From: Nocardioides sp. zg-1308
Lineage (GTDB): Bacteria; Actinomycetota; Actinomycetes; Propionibacteriales; Nocardioidaceae
Assembly (NCBI RefSeq): GCF_013155375.1
Contig: NZ_JABJQY010000003.1
Coordinates: 1-35,882, forward strand
DNA: 35,882 nt
Direction: 5' to 3'
Part shown: piece by piece, positions 6,916 through 19,100 of the stretch
Layout: every line of letters starts with the position of its first letter
How positions within the stretch are numbered: position 1 is the first letter of the stretch
The notes under the pieces: model-generated
Database searches by the model: none
What the model saw: only the letters and a program-made list of their open reading frames with translations
What the model was told of the DNA's origin: nothing
Translations under genes and position numbers: made by a program

Positions 6916-8120
6916 ATGGCGCGGATGAAGTTCGCAGTCCGCCCCCGCCCAGCCTCCGCCCTCCCCGGCGTCCACGGCCCCGCCCGGATCCACCGACGCA
7001 CGGCCAGCGTCCTGGGTCGCCTCCGCGCCGGTGACGTCGCGGTCCTCGACCACGTCGACATGGACCGCGACACCGCCCAGTCGCTGATCGACGCTGGAGT
7101 CGTCGCCGTGGTCAACGCGAGCCCGATGATCTCCGGCCGCTACCCCAACCTCGGGCCGGAGCGGCTCGTCGAGGCGGGGGTCGTGGTGGTCGACAGCGCC
7201 GGGCCGGAGATCTTCGACCGCCTCAAGGACGGCTCCGACGTCCGCATCGACGGGGGCGTGGTGCACTCGGGCGACGCCCTCGTCGCGCCCGCGCGCGAGC
7301 TGACCCCCGACGTGGTGCGGACCGAGATGGCCCGGGCCCGCAGCGGCCTCGCCGCCCAGCTCGAGAGCTTCACGCACAACAGCACCGAGTTCCTCCGGCG
7401 CGAGCAAGACCTGCTCCTCCACGGCCACGGCGTGCCGAGGACCGCCACCGAGATGGCCGGGCGCCCCGTCGTCGTGGTGGTCCGCTCGCACGGCTGGGAG
7501 GACGAGCTGCGCGGCATCAAGCCGTTCGTGCGCGAGCAGAAGCCGGTCCTGATCGCCGTCGACCGCGGCGCCGACGCGATGGTGAGCGCCGGGCACAAGC
7601 CCGACGTGGTCGTGGTCACCGGTGACACCGACGACCTGCCCAGCGCCGCCGTGCTCCGCAAGGCGCGCGACGTCGTCGTGCTCGTGGAGCGTGGCGCCCC
7701 GCGCACTGCCACCGAGCGCCTCGAGCGGCTCGGCATCCGTCCCCTGCGGTTCGAGACCACCGCCACCACCGAGGACGCCGCGCTGCTGCTGGCGTCCGCC
7801 CGCGAGGCCGCCCTCATCGTGGGCGTCGGCATGCACGCGACCCTCGACGAGTTCCTCGATCGCCGCCGTGCCGGGCTCGCGAGCACCTTCCTGACCCGGC
7901 TCAAGCTCGGGCCGGACCTCGTCGACGCCGCCGCGCTCCCGCGGCTCTACGACGGCGCCGTACGCCCGCGCCACCTGCTCGGCGCCGTCCTGGCGGGCGT
8001 GCTCGCCGTCGGGGCCGCCATCAGCGTGACGCCCGTCGGCCAGCAGTGGGTCGACGACGTCTCACCCACTGTCTCCCGCACCACCACCGACCTGTTCGAC
8101 GACGTTCGAGGACTCCTCCC

Positions 8121-8124
<4 letters not shown>
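6916..8124 (+). CDS. steA: SteA-like cytokinetic protein with TPK-like domain and C-terminal membrane anchor
   Basis: The 402-residue protein corresponds to Rv1697 of mycobacteria and SteA of Corynebacterium glutamicum, where SteA and SteB are implicated in daughter-cell separation through the RipC-FtsEX hydrolase pathway. An N-terminal domain precedes a region resembling the thiamine pyrophosphokinase catalytic fold, with DRGAD at 216-220 and GDTDD at 236-240. A single transmembrane helix (about 354-372) is followed by a short tail of about 30 residues, so most of the protein should be cytoplasmic. A second in-frame ATG at 6925 is an alternative start. GGGAGG at 6891-6896 is 19 bases upstream of the first ATG and sits in a small palindrome. 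The stop overlaps steB as GTGA. Confidence 0.88.
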
Positions 8125-10744
<2,620 letters not shown>

Positions 10745-10752
10745 GCGCCGAG

Positions 10753-10769
10753 CGGGCACGTCGTGCCCG
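10753..10769. terminator. Hairpin terminator after pyrG
   Basis: CGGGCACG and CGTGCCCG are 8-base complementary arms separated by one base, so about six pairs can form around a small loop. It starts nine bases after the pyrG stop and has the same GGGCAC/GTGCCC stem as the tandem repeats just downstream. It is symmetrical, so it could work for both convergent genes. No U-tract follows, as is usual in GC-rich actinobacteria. Confidence 0.55.
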
Positions 10770-10800
10770 TCCGTACCACCAGGACGGGCAGGAACCGCCC

Positions 10801-10862
10801 GGTCGGCGGCTGGGACGGGCACGAAGTGCCCGGTCGGCGGCTGGGACGGGCACGAAGTGCCC
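10801..10862. repeat. Two exact 31-bp tandem repeats, each holding a GGGCAC/GTGCCC hairpin
   Basis: Positions 10801-10831 and 10832-10862 are identical 31-base units. Each contains the hairpin GGGCAC-GAA-GTGCCC (10817-10831 and 10848-10862), extended by one C-G pair. A degenerate copy (GACGGGCAGGAACCGCCC) lies just upstream at 10783-10800, and a GGTC remnant follows. The array fills the gap between convergent pyrG and pepN and ends three bases before the pepN stop, so it probably acts as a bidirectional terminator built by duplication. Confidence 0.85.
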
Positions 10863-10864
10863 GG

Positions 10865-13312
10865 TCAGAGCTGCCGCGCCTCCAGGATCCGGCTCAGCAC
10901 GAACGAGTTCGAGCGGAGCTGGGTGCGGGCGTAGGCCATGAGCGAGGGGTCCTCCGCCGCCGCCTCCGCCGCGGCGAGGAACGTCGCGTCGCCGGCGCCG
11001 AGCGGGTACATCGCCCGGATGGTGAGCCCCTGGTTGAGCAGGCCGCCCTTGAGCGTGTGCAGCTCCTCCAGGTAGCGGTGGGTGAACGGCGCGAGGAGCT
11101 CGGCCTGGCCGGGGCGCCAGAACGTCGAGCCGAGGACGAGCGTCTCCCGGCTCGCCGGCACGGCGTAGTCGACGAAGAACGCCCGCCACACCTCCTCCTT
11201 CGCCTCGACGTCGGGCCGCGCCGCCAGCACGCCGAGCCGGCGCATGCCGGCGTCGGGGTCGGGGTCGGCCTCGAGCAGCCGGGCGACCCGGTCCTCGTCG
11301 TAGTCGCCGAGCTCGGAGCGGCGTACGGCGATGCGCCACGCGAGGTCGAGGTCGGTGGCCTGCTCCGCGGCCGCCTCCAGCACCGACCAGTGGGCGTCGG
11401 TGGACGCGGAGGCCGCGAGGGTCCGCAGGGCGGCCTGGCGGGCGTCGGGGACCTCGACGAGGCCGAGCACCGCGTCGGCGAGTGCGCGCAGCAGGCCGGG
11501 TGACTCGGCCGCGGGTGCCCAGCGGTCGGCCACCTGGAGCGCCTGGCCGAGGAACGGCTCGATCAGCGAGGGGCTGGTCTCCGAGGCGAGGGCCCGGGTG
11601 AGGGCCGCCGACACCTCGCGCGGGGCCACGTCGCCGAGGAGCAGCAGCTGGCCGGCGGTGGCCGCCACCAGTGCCCGGTCGAGCGGGTCGTCGAGCTGGT
11701 CGACGTGGTGCAGCATCAGCTCGAGCGAGTGCTCGTCGGGCTTGACCGCGGCGAACGTGTAGTCGCCGGCGTTGACCAGGCGCAGGTCGCCCGCCGGCAG
11801 CTCGACCGGCGTGCGCCGGCCGCCGACCTCGTGCGAGGAGCGGCCGACCGGCACGAGGCGGTCGCCGGAGGTGTCGAAGACTGCGATGTCGAGGCGGTGC
11901 GGTCGCGGCTCCCCGCCCTCGGGGGTCTCCACCACGAGCTCGTCGCCGGTGAGGGAGATGACGTCGGTGCCGGCCTCGTCCAGCCAGGCGCTCGTCCACG
12001 CCGACAGGTCACGCCCCGAGGCACGGGAGTAGCAGTCCATGAGGTCGTCGAGGCGGGTGTTGGAGAAGGCGAAGCGGCTGAAGTAGTCACGCAGCCCCTC
12101 GACGAAGGCGTCCTCACCGATGTAGGCCACGAGCTGGTGCAGCACGCTCTGGCCCTTGACGTAGGTGATGGCGTCGAAGTTCGACATCGCGGCGGAGACG
12201 TCGGCCACCTCGCCCCGGATCGGGTGGCGGGCGGGGCTCATGTCCATTTCGTAGGCCGTGCGCTTGGAGGCGGCCAGGAAGGTCGCCCACTGCTCGGTGA
12301 AGTCGCTGGCGTGGGCCATGCCCCAGTTGGCGGCCCACGACGCGAACGCCTCGTTGAGCCAGAGGTCGTCCCACCACTGCATGGTCACGAGGTCGCCGAA
12401 CCACATGTGCGCCATCTCGTGGAAGACGAACTCGGCGCGGACGGCGCGCTGGGCGTGGGTCGGGGGAGTGCGGAACAGCTGGCCGTCGCCGTAGGTGACG
12501 CAGCCCCAGTTCTCCATCGCGCCGCCCAGGTTGGGCACGAAGACCTGGTCGTAGCGCTCCTGCGGGAACGGGGACGCGAACCGCTCGCCGAAGAAGGCCA
12601 GCCCCTGGCGGGTGAGGGTGACGAGCTCGTCGAGGTCGCGCTCCAGGACCGGGACGAGCGACTGGCGGCAGTAGAACCCCAGGTCGTAGCCGTCGTGCTG
12701 GCGACGTACCTCGTGGAACGGGCCGGCGTTGACCACGACGACGTACGTCGACAGGCGCGGCGTGTCGGGGAAGGTCCACACCCGTGCGTCGTCGGTCTCG
12801 TGGTCCTGGACCGTCTCGGGGGCGCCGTTGGAGGTGACGAGCCACGACGAGGGCGCGGTGACGACGAAGCGGTGCGGCGCCTTGAGGTCGGGCTGGTCGA
12901 AGCACGCCCACACCCGCCGGGCCTCGTCGGGCTCGAGGCTGGTCCAGACGTAGACCAGCTTGTCCGTCGGGTCGACCGTGCGGAGGATGCCCTCGCCGGT
13001 AGCTGTGTTGGTGGTGCTGGCCTCGACGACGAGGACGTTGTCGGCGGCGAGCGCCGGCAGCGGGAGGCGGCCGTCCGCGGCCGCGGAGACGTCGACCTCC
13101 TCGCCGTTGAGCGTCGCGCGGTGCAGGTCCATCGCGACGTCGACGAACGTGGTGGCACCGGGCTCGGAGCAGGTGAACGTGATGGTGCTGGTGGACGCGA
13201 AGACCTCACCGTCGAGCAGCCCGGTCATGTCGACCGCGATGTCGTAGCGCTGGACCTCGAGGAGGGCGGAGCGGGTGGCTGCCTCGTGCTGCGTGAGGGT
13301 CGACAACGTCAT
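10865..13312 (-). CDS. pepN: M1 family aminopeptidase N
   Basis: The 815-residue zinc metallopeptidase removes N-terminal amino acids from peptides in the cytoplasm. The substrate-binding GAMEN motif is at 264-268, and the zinc motif HEMAH (298-302) with Glu321 fits HExxH-x18-E exactly. The N-terminal beta domain, the catalytic domain and an alpha-helical ERAP1-like C-terminal half (about 500-815) give the usual actinobacterial PepN length. ATG 13312 is chosen because TACGGT lies six bases upstream as a leaderless -10 and because TLSTLTQHEAATRSALLEV is a typical PepN start. It is convergent with pyrG and divergent from the Nudix gene. It is not part of the Rv1692-Rv1713 order, so it is an insertion relative to mycobacteria. 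Confidence 0.96.
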   Translation of the reverse strand: MTLSTLTQHEAATRSALLEVQRYDIAVDMTGLLDGEVFASTSTITFTCSEPGATTFVDVAMDLHRATLNGEEVDVSAAADGRLPLPALAADNVLVVEASTTNTATGEGILRTVDPTDKLVYVWTSLEPDEARRVWACFDQPDLKAPHRFVVTAPSSWLVTSNGAPETVQDHETDDARVWTFPDTPRLSTYVVVVNAGPFHEVRRQHDGYDLGFYCRQSLVPVLERDLDELVTLTRQGLAFFGERFASPFPQERYDQVFVPNLGGAMENWGCVTYGDGQLFRTPPTHAQRAVRAEFVFHEMAHMWFGDLVTMQWWDDLWLNEAFASWAANWGMAHASDFTEQWATFLAASKRTAYEMDMSPARHPIRGEVADVSAAMSNFDAITYVKGQSVLHQLVAYIGEDAFVEGLRDYFSRFAFSNTRLDDLMDCYSRASGRDLSAWTSAWLDEAGTDVISLTGDELVVETPEGGEPRPHRLDIAVFDTSGDRLVPVGRSSHEVGGRRTPVELPAGDLRLVNAGDYTFAAVKPDEHSLELMLHHVDQLDDPLDRALVAATAGQLLLLGDVAPREVSAALTRALASETSPSLIEPFLGQALQVADRWAPAAESPGLLRALADAVLGLVEVPDARQAALRTLAASASTDAHWSVLEAAAEQATDLDLAWRIAVRRSELGDYDEDRVARLLEADPDPDAGMRRLGVLAARPDVEAKEEVWRAFFVDYAVPASRETLVLGSTFWRPGQAELLAPFTHRYLEELHTLKGGLLNQGLTIRAMYPLGAGDATFLAAAEAAAEDPSLMAYARTQLRSNSFVLSRILEARQL

Positions 13313-13318
13313 GGGGTG

Positions 13319-13324
13319 ACCGTA
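13319..13324 (-). promoter_or_regulatory. -10 hexamer TACGGT, leaderless promoter of pepN
   Basis: On the minus strand TACGGT is followed by six bases and the pepN ATG. No ribosome-binding sequence is present. The promoter faces away from the Nudix promoter, with only 33 bases between the two -10 hexamers, so the two -35 regions must share the same DNA. Confidence 0.6.
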
Positions 13325-13357
13325 CTCACTGCGTGCGAGCGCCTGCGAGGCATGCCC

Positions 13358-13363
13358 TAGCGT
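13358..13363 (+). promoter_or_regulatory. -10 hexamer TAGCGT, leaderless promoter of the Nudix gene
   Basis: TAGCGT is followed by seven bases and the ATG at 13371. The only purine-rich stretch (AGGGG) is one base from the start codon, too close to act as a normal ribosome site. This supports leaderless translation. Confidence 0.55.
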
Positions 13364-13370
13364 CAGGGGC

Positions 13371-13994
13371 ATGCCCGACGAGACCGACCTGACCGCACCC
13401 GCGCAGCCGCTCGCCGACCGGCCGATGACCTGGCCGGTGGTGTCGAGCCGCGACCTGCACCGCGACGACTGGGTGGTGGCGCTCCGCGAGGACGTCATCA
13501 CCCGGCCCGGCCATCCCGAGCAGTTCAGCCGGCTCAGCCTGGAGCACCCCGGTGCCGTGATCGTGCTGGCGGTCGACGACGACGAGCAGGTGGTGTGCCT
13601 GCGCCAGTACCGGCACACGAGCGGCTACGAGTTCGTCGAGCTGCCCGCGGGCCTGCGCGACGCCGGCGACGAGCCGGCGGTGGAGACGGCCAAGCGCGAG
13701 CTCAGGGAGGAGGTGGAGCTCGAGGCGTCGGACTGGCGACCGCTGCTGAGCACGTTCTCCAGCGCGGGGATCAGCGACGAGGTGCACGAGATCTTCCTCG
13801 CCCGCGGACTGACGCCGGCCTCCCGCGGCGACTTCGAGATGCACCACGAGGAGGCGGAGATGGAGACCTTCCGGGTGCCCATGTCCGAGCTGCTCGACGC
13901 GGCGCTCGAGGGGCGCGTGCGGCAGGGTCCGCTGGTGCAGGCGGTGCTCGCCTACGAGGTCCTGCGGCAGCGCGGCACCCTGGACGCGTCCTGA
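13371..13994 (+). CDS. Nudix hydrolase, ADP-ribose pyrophosphatase type
   Basis: The 207-residue protein has a Nudix box at about residues 93-117 (GLRDAGDE...RELREEVEL) within the ELPAGL context characteristic of ADP-ribose pyrophosphatases. The spacing has one residue more than the consensus between Gly and Glu, as I recall also for the mycobacterial ADP-ribose hydrolase Rv1700, whose genomic place (between pyrG and xerD) it shares. It would cleave ADP-ribose, or related ADP-sugars, to AMP and ribose 5-phosphate with Mg2+. One oddity is Glu replacing the conserved Gly near the end of the box (EEVEL, not EEVGL). The start is fixed by the TAGCGT box; an alternative start is not obvious. Confidence 0.9.
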   Translation: MPDETDLTAPAQPLADRPMTWPVVSSRDLHRDDWVVALREDVITRPGHPEQFSRLSLEHPGAVIVLAVDDDEQVVCLRQYRHTSGYEFVELPAGLRDAGDEPAVETAKRELREEVELEASDWRPLLSTFSSAGISDEVHEIFLARGLTPASRGDFEMHHEEAEMETFRVPMSELLDAALEGRVRQGPLVQAVLAYEVLRQRGTLDAS

Positions 13995-14007
13995 CCCCGT
14001 CCGGGAG

Positions 14008-14013
14008 TAGTCT
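14008..14013 (+). promoter_or_regulatory. -10 hexamer TAGTCT upstream of ald
   Basis: TAGTCT lies 14 bases after the Nudix stop and would start transcription near 14020, giving ald a leader of about 50 bases. The leader contains a possible 12-codon reading frame and then GAGGAG before the ald ATG. Confidence 0.5.
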
Positions 14014-14023
14014 CGCTCCCGCT

Positions 14024-14062
14024 GTGAGGGCTGCCACACCGGCGTGCGCCCCGAGACACTGA
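14024..14062 (+). other. Possible 12-codon leader peptide upstream of ald
   Basis: A GTG at 14024, ten bases after the TAGTCT box, opens a frame of 12 codons ending in TGA at 14060-14062, just before the ald ribosome site. The predicted peptide has four alanines (M-RAATPACAPRH). Overlap of its stop with the GAGGAG sequence could couple it to ald. Alanine codons are common in this genome, so the enrichment alone is not strong evidence. Confidence 0.25.
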
Positions 14063-14072
14063 GGAGCAAGGC

Positions 14073-15188
14073 ATGAAGGTCGGCGTACCCAAGGAAGTCA
14101 AGAACCGCGAGTACCGCGTGGCTCTGACCCCCATCGGCGTGCACGAGCTGGTCCAGCACGGCCACGAGGTCGTCGTCGAGAAGACCGCCGGCGAGGGGTC
14201 GCAGATCCCCGACGCGGAGTACGTCGCCGCCGGCGCCACGATGCTCGACACCCCCGACGACGTGTGGGGCAGCGCCGACATGGTCCTCAAGGTCAAGGAG
14301 CCGGTCGCCGAGGAGTACGCCCGGATGCGCGAGGGCCAGACCCTCTTCACCTATCTCCACCTCGCCGCCGACAAGCCGCTGACCGAGGAGCTGGTGCAGC
14401 GCAAGGTCACCGCCATCGCCTACGAGACGGTCCAGCTCCCCTCGGGCGGCCTGCCGCTGCTCTACCCGATGTCGGAGGTCGCCGGCTGCCTCGCCCCGCA
14501 GGTGGGCGCCCACTCGCTGATGAAGGCCAACGGCGGCCGCGGCGTCCTCATGGGCGGGGTCGGCGGCGTGGCCAACGCCAAGGTCGTCATCATCGGTGCC
14601 GGCGTCTCGGGCCAGAACGCCGCCAACATCGCGCTCGGCATGGGTGCCGACGTGACGCTGCTCGACACCGACCTCGACAAGCTGCGGATGTCGTTCTGGC
14701 GCTACAACAACCGCGTCCACGGCCTCGCCTCCTCCAAGCTCGCCATCGAGCAGCAGGTGATGGAGGCCGACATGGTGATCGGCGCGGTGCTGATCCCCGG
14801 CGCCGCGGCGCCCAAGCTGGTCAGCAACGACCTGGTGTCGCGGATGAAGCCGGGCTCGGTGCTCGTCGACATCGCCATCGACCAGGGCGGCTGCTTCGAG
14901 GACTCCCACGCCACCACGCACGACGACCCGACCTACGAGGTGCACGGCTCGGTGTTCTACTGCGTGGCCAACATGCCGGGCGCGGTCCCCAACACCTCGA
15001 CCTACGCCCTCACCAACGCGACGCTGCCCTACGCCGTCGCGCTCGCCGACAAGGGCTGGGAGCAGGCGCTGCGCGACGACCGCAGCCTCGCGCTGGGCCT
15101 CAACACGCACGCCGGCCAGCTCACCAACGGCCCGGTCGGCGACGCCGTCGGCATCGAGTCGGTGGGTCTCGACAGCATCCTCGGGTGA
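14073..15188 (+). CDS. ald: Alanine dehydrogenase
   Basis: The 371-residue enzyme interconverts L-alanine and pyruvate plus ammonium with NAD(H). It is full length and collinear with the M. tuberculosis enzyme: Lys75, His96 and Asp270 fall at the same numbers as the known catalytic residues. The Rossmann motif is [13 protein letters not shown] at about 172-184. The [16 protein letters not shown] start and the KANGGRG segment are diagnostic. ATG 14073 follows GAGGAG with a good spacer. The enzyme is usually a cytoplasmic hexamer used in alanine catabolism or in NAD recycling when oxygen is low. Its own promoter (TAGTCT) separates it from the Nudix gene; xerD follows after seven bases. Confidence 0.97.
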   Translation: MKVGVPKEVKNREYRVALTPIGVHELVQHGHEVVVEKTAGEGSQIPDAEYVAAGATMLDTPDDVWGSADMVLKVKEPVAEEYARMREGQTLFTYLHLAADKPLTEELVQRKVTAIAYETVQLPSGGLPLLYPMSEVAGCLAPQVGAHSLMKANGGRGVLMGGVGGVANAKVVIIGAGVSGQNAANIALGMGADVTLLDTDLDKLRMSFWRYNNRVHGLASSKLAIEQQVMEADMVIGAVLIPGAAAPKLVSNDLVSRMKPGSVLVDIAIDQGGCFEDSHATTHDDPTYEVHGSVFYCVANMPGAVPNTSTYALTNATLPYAVALADKGWEQALRDDRSLALGLNTHAGQLTNGPVGDAVGIESVGLDSILG

Positions 15189-15195
15189 GAGGCGC

Positions 15196-16128
15196 TTGAC
15201 TGGGCGGGTGACGCTGGGCCGCGCCGTACGCACCTACCTCGACCACCTCGCGGTCGAGCGCGGCCTCGCGGCCAACACGCTGAGCTCCTACCGCCGTGAC
15301 CTGGCCCGCTACGACGAGTTCCTCACCGGCCAGGGCATCGACGACCTGGACGCGGTCACCGAGGCGACGGTGGCCGCGTTCCTGGTGAGCCTGCGCGAGG
15401 GCAGCGAGGCGCACCCGCCGCTGAGCGCGACGTCGGCGGCCCGGACGGTGGTCGCGGTGCGCGGGTTCCACAGGTTCGCGGTGTCCGACGGCCTCGCCAC
15501 CGCCGACCCCGCCGCGGCGGTGAAGCCCCCGACGCCGGCCAAGCGGCTCCCGAAGGCGCTGCCGCTGTCGGACGTCGAGGCGATCCTCGAGGCCGCTGGC
15601 GCGCCCGACACGGTGCTGGCGCTGCGCGACCGTGCGCTGCTCGAGGTGCTCTACGGCACCGGTGCCCGCATCTCCGAGGCGGTCGGCCTCGACGTCGACG
15701 ACCTCGACCCGGTCGACGGCACGGTGCTGCTGCGCGGCAAGGGCGGCAAGGAGCGGCTGGTGCCGGTGGGCGGCTTCGCGCGCGACGCCGTGGCGGCCTA
15801 CCTCAGCCGGGCCCGCCCCGAGCTGGTCGGCACGGGCCGCGGGGGACCGGCGCTGTTCCTCAACGCACGCGGGGGCCGGCTGTCGCGCCAGAGCGCGTGG
15901 TCGGTGCTGGTGCGGACCGCCGAGCGCGCCGGGGTGACCGCCTCCGTCTCGCCGCACACCATGCGCCACTCCTTCGCCACCCACCTCCTCGACGGGGGCG
16001 CCGACGTGCGCGTCGTGCAGGAGCTGCTCGGCCACGCCTCCGTCACCACGACGCAGGTCTACACGCTGGTCACGGTCGACAACCTGCGCGAGGTGTTCGC
16101 GACGGCGCACCCGCGGGCCCGCGGATGA
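15196..16128 (+). CDS. xerD: Site-specific tyrosine recombinase XerD
   Basis: The 310-residue recombinase has an N-terminal SAM-like core-binding domain (about 8-95) and a C-terminal catalytic domain. The catalytic set is complete: Arg158 in GARISE, Lys in GKGGKER, His254 and Arg257 in HTMRH, His280 in LLGH and Tyr289 in QVYT. XerC and XerD resolve chromosome dimers at dif during division. Position after pyrG and the Nudix gene matches Rv1701, supporting a housekeeping role over a phage integrase. The start is uncertain: TTG 15196 has GAGAGG only three bases upstream, and GTG 15208 would give a protein four residues shorter. Its stop overlaps the next gene as ATGA. Confidence 0.93.
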   Translation: MTGRVTLGRAVRTYLDHLAVERGLAANTLSSYRRDLARYDEFLTGQGIDDLDAVTEATVAAFLVSLREGSEAHPPLSATSAARTVVAVRGFHRFAVSDGLATADPAAAVKPPTPAKRLPKALPLSDVEAILEAAGAPDTVLALRDRALLEVLYGTGARISEAVGLDVDDLDPVDGTVLLRGKGGKERLVPVGGFARDAVAAYLSRARPELVGTGRGGPALFLNARGGRLSRQSAWSVLVRTAERAGVTASVSPHTMRHSFATHLLDGGADVRVVQELLGHASVTTTQVYTLVTVDNLREVFATAHPRARG

Positions 16129-19100
16129 CCATCCCGGCGCCGCGGCTGCGGCTGCTCGACGGCGTCTCGTGGGACGGCGTCGCACTGCCGGGCGACCGGG
16201 TGGGCGCGCTGCTCGCCGTGCTGGCCTCGGACCCGGCCGGGGCGTCCGACGGCCGGCTCGTCGCGGAGATCTGGCCCGACGCCGAGCCGCAGCACCCGGC
16301 CAAGGCGCTGCAGGTGCTGGTGTCCCGCACCCGCTCGGCCTCCTCGGCCGACGTCATCCAGCGCGTCGACGGCGGCTACCGCCTCGGCCTGTCCGACGAC
16401 GAGGTCGACGTGCGCGCCCAGGCGGCCGCCCTCGCCTCCGCGCGTACGGCGCTGGCCGCGGGGGACGCGGACACCGCCCTCCGGCTCGCGTCGGAGGCGG
16501 CGGCGGTGGCGGTCGGCGTCCCCGACGATGGCCCGCTGGCCGAGGTCCGGCTGGCCGCGGCCCAGCGGCGTACGACCGCACGCGACGTCGCCGCGCTCGC
16601 GGCCTCGCGGCTGGGCCGGCACGCCGAGGCCCACGACGGGCTGGTGGCCGCGCACGAGCGCCGGCCCGACGACACCGACGTCCTCGTCGCCCTGCTGCGC
16701 TCGGAGGCGGCGACGGCCGGCCCTGCCGCGGCGCTCACGCGCTACGAGGACTACCGCGCGGACCTCGCCGACCGGCTGGGCGTCGACCCCGACCCGGCGC
16801 TGCAGCGCCTCCACGCGGAGCTGCTCGCGGCGGACGAGCCGGTGCGCACGGGCTTGAGGTACGACGGCGCCGGCCTGCTCGGGCGCGAGCAGGACCTCGC
16901 CAGCCTCCGGGCGGCGCTCGCGACGTCGCGGCTGGTCACCGTGCTGGGTCCCGGCGGCATCGGCAAGACCAGCATCGCCCAGGTCCTCGCCCGGGAGTCG
17001 ACGCTGGCGCGGGTGCACGTGGTGGAGCTGGTCGGGGTGGGCGCCGGTGACGACGTCGTCGCGGCCGTGGGCGCCGCGCTGGGGGTCCGGGGGTCGGTCA
17101 CCCCCCGGCTCGCGCTCAGCCCGGCGCAGCAGGCCGACGTCCGCGGGCGGATCGCCCAGGAGCTCGATGCCGGCCCCGCCCTGCTCGTCCTCGACAACTG
17201 CGAGCACGTCCTCGAGCCGGTCGCCGCGCTCGTCGCCTTCCTGCTGGCCACCACGCGCGACCTACGGGTGCTGGCGACCAGCCGCGCGCCGCTCAGGCTG
17301 GCGGCCGAGCGGGCGGTGCCGCTGACCCAGCTGTCGACGGTCGACGCCGAGGAGCTGTTCGTCCGCCGCGCCTCGGCGACGCGACCGGGCACGGTGCTGG
17401 ACCCGGCGGCCGTCCGATCGGTCGTGCAGCGGCTCGACGGCCTCCCGCTCGCCGTCGAGCTCGCCGCGGCGCGGGTGCGCACCATGAGCGTCAGCGAGGT
17501 CGCCGCGGCCCTCGAGGACCGCTTCGCCACCCTGCGCACCCGCGACCGCAGCATGCCTGACCGGCACCGCACGCTCGAGGCGGTGATCGCGTGGTCGTGG
17601 GACCTCCTCGGCGAGCGGGAGCGCCGCGCCCTCGCGCACCTCTCGGTGTTCCAGGACGGCTTCGACCGGTCCACGGCGCTGGCCGTGCTCGGCGCCGACG
17701 GTCCCGACGTCGTGGAGGAGCTCGTCGAGCAGTCGCTCCTCGTGGTCGGCGAGGCCGGCTCCGGCGTGCGCTTCCGGGCGCTGGAGACCATCAGGGAGTT
17801 CGCCGCCGACCAGCTCGTCCGCACCGGTGAGCAGGACGCCGCCGTGGCGGCGCAGCGGCGGTGGGCGGTCGGCGTGGCGGCCCGGTCGCAGGACCTGGTG
17901 CTCGCCGACGACCAGGTCGCGATGGTCGACGCACTGGTGCGGGAGCAGAACAACCTCACCGACGTGCTGCGCCAGGCTCTCGACGTCGGCGACCGCGAGC
18001 TCGTCGCCCGCCTGGTGTCCCTGCTGGGGAGCCTGTGGACCGTGACCGGCGACCAGCCGAGGATCTTCGCGGTCTGCGACGCCGCGGCCGAGCTCATGGC
18101 GGGGTGGGAGGTGCCGCCGGGGCTGCACCGCTACGCCGAGGAGGCGGGCGGCGTGCTGATGATCCACCTGGGGTGGATGCCCGCCGCCGACCTCTCCGGG
18201 CTCCGCGGCCTCCTGGTGCAGCGGGACACGCCCACCGGGCCGTGGGGTCTGATCGCGCACACCGTGCACGTCGTCGACACGCCGGTCGACGTCGGGACGC
18301 GGATGGCGGAGGTGGCCGCGCGGCAGGAGCGCCCGGCCATGGCCGGCGCGCTGCTGATGTGGGCGGCGATCGTCGCCGAGAACGCGGGAGACGTGGCGGC
18401 CGCGCGGTCGTACGCCACCGGCGCGCTGGCGGCGGGGCCGCTGCCGCCCTACCTCATGGCGTCCGTCCATGCCGAGCTGAGCCAGCTGTCGATGGCGGTG
18501 GGGGACCACCACGGAGCCGCCCACCACGCCGAGGTGGCGTGGCCGCTGCTCCGGCTCGTGCACTCGATGACCGACGCCTACAGCCTCCGGATGGCGACGG
18601 CCATCTCGCCCCTGCTCGACGGCGACCTCGACCGGGCCGAGCGGTTGCTGGAGGGGATCGGGCCGCCCGACGGCGAGCACTCGCAGATGGGTGCTCGGCT
18701 GACCTGGCAGGTCGCCCAGGCGGAGCTCGCGCTGGCCCGCGGCCACCACGCCGAGGCGATCCGTCGCTACGACGCCATCGTCCGGATGGTCTCCGAGAGC
18801 GAGCCCGGTGCCGCCAACCCGTGGCTGATGCTGGCCGGGTCCGCGGCCCTGGTGACCCACGCCCGCTTCGGCACCCGCGAGCAGGACCCCCGTGCCGACG
18901 AGCTGCGCGACCTCCTGGTCGGCACCGGCGCGGGCCTGCCCGACGGTGCCCTGTGGTTCACCGACCTGCCGCTCAACGGCGTGCTGATGGTGGCGCTGGC
19001 CGCCTGGATCCTGCGGTTCGGTGAGGCCGACCAGCACGAGGACGCCACCCTGCTGCTGGCCACCGCCCACCGCTGGGCCTACAACCGCAGCATCCCCGTC

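Noticed and set aside
10801..10862. Repeat array considered as a CRISPR
   Set aside because: The two 31-bp copies are contiguous with no spacers, carry internal hairpins and lie between convergent genes. No cas genes are present.
15196..16128. XerD-type recombinase considered as a phage or island integrase
   Set aside because: Conserved position after pyrG and the Nudix gene, standard length and XerD-type motifs favour the housekeeping recombinase. No attachment repeats are visible.
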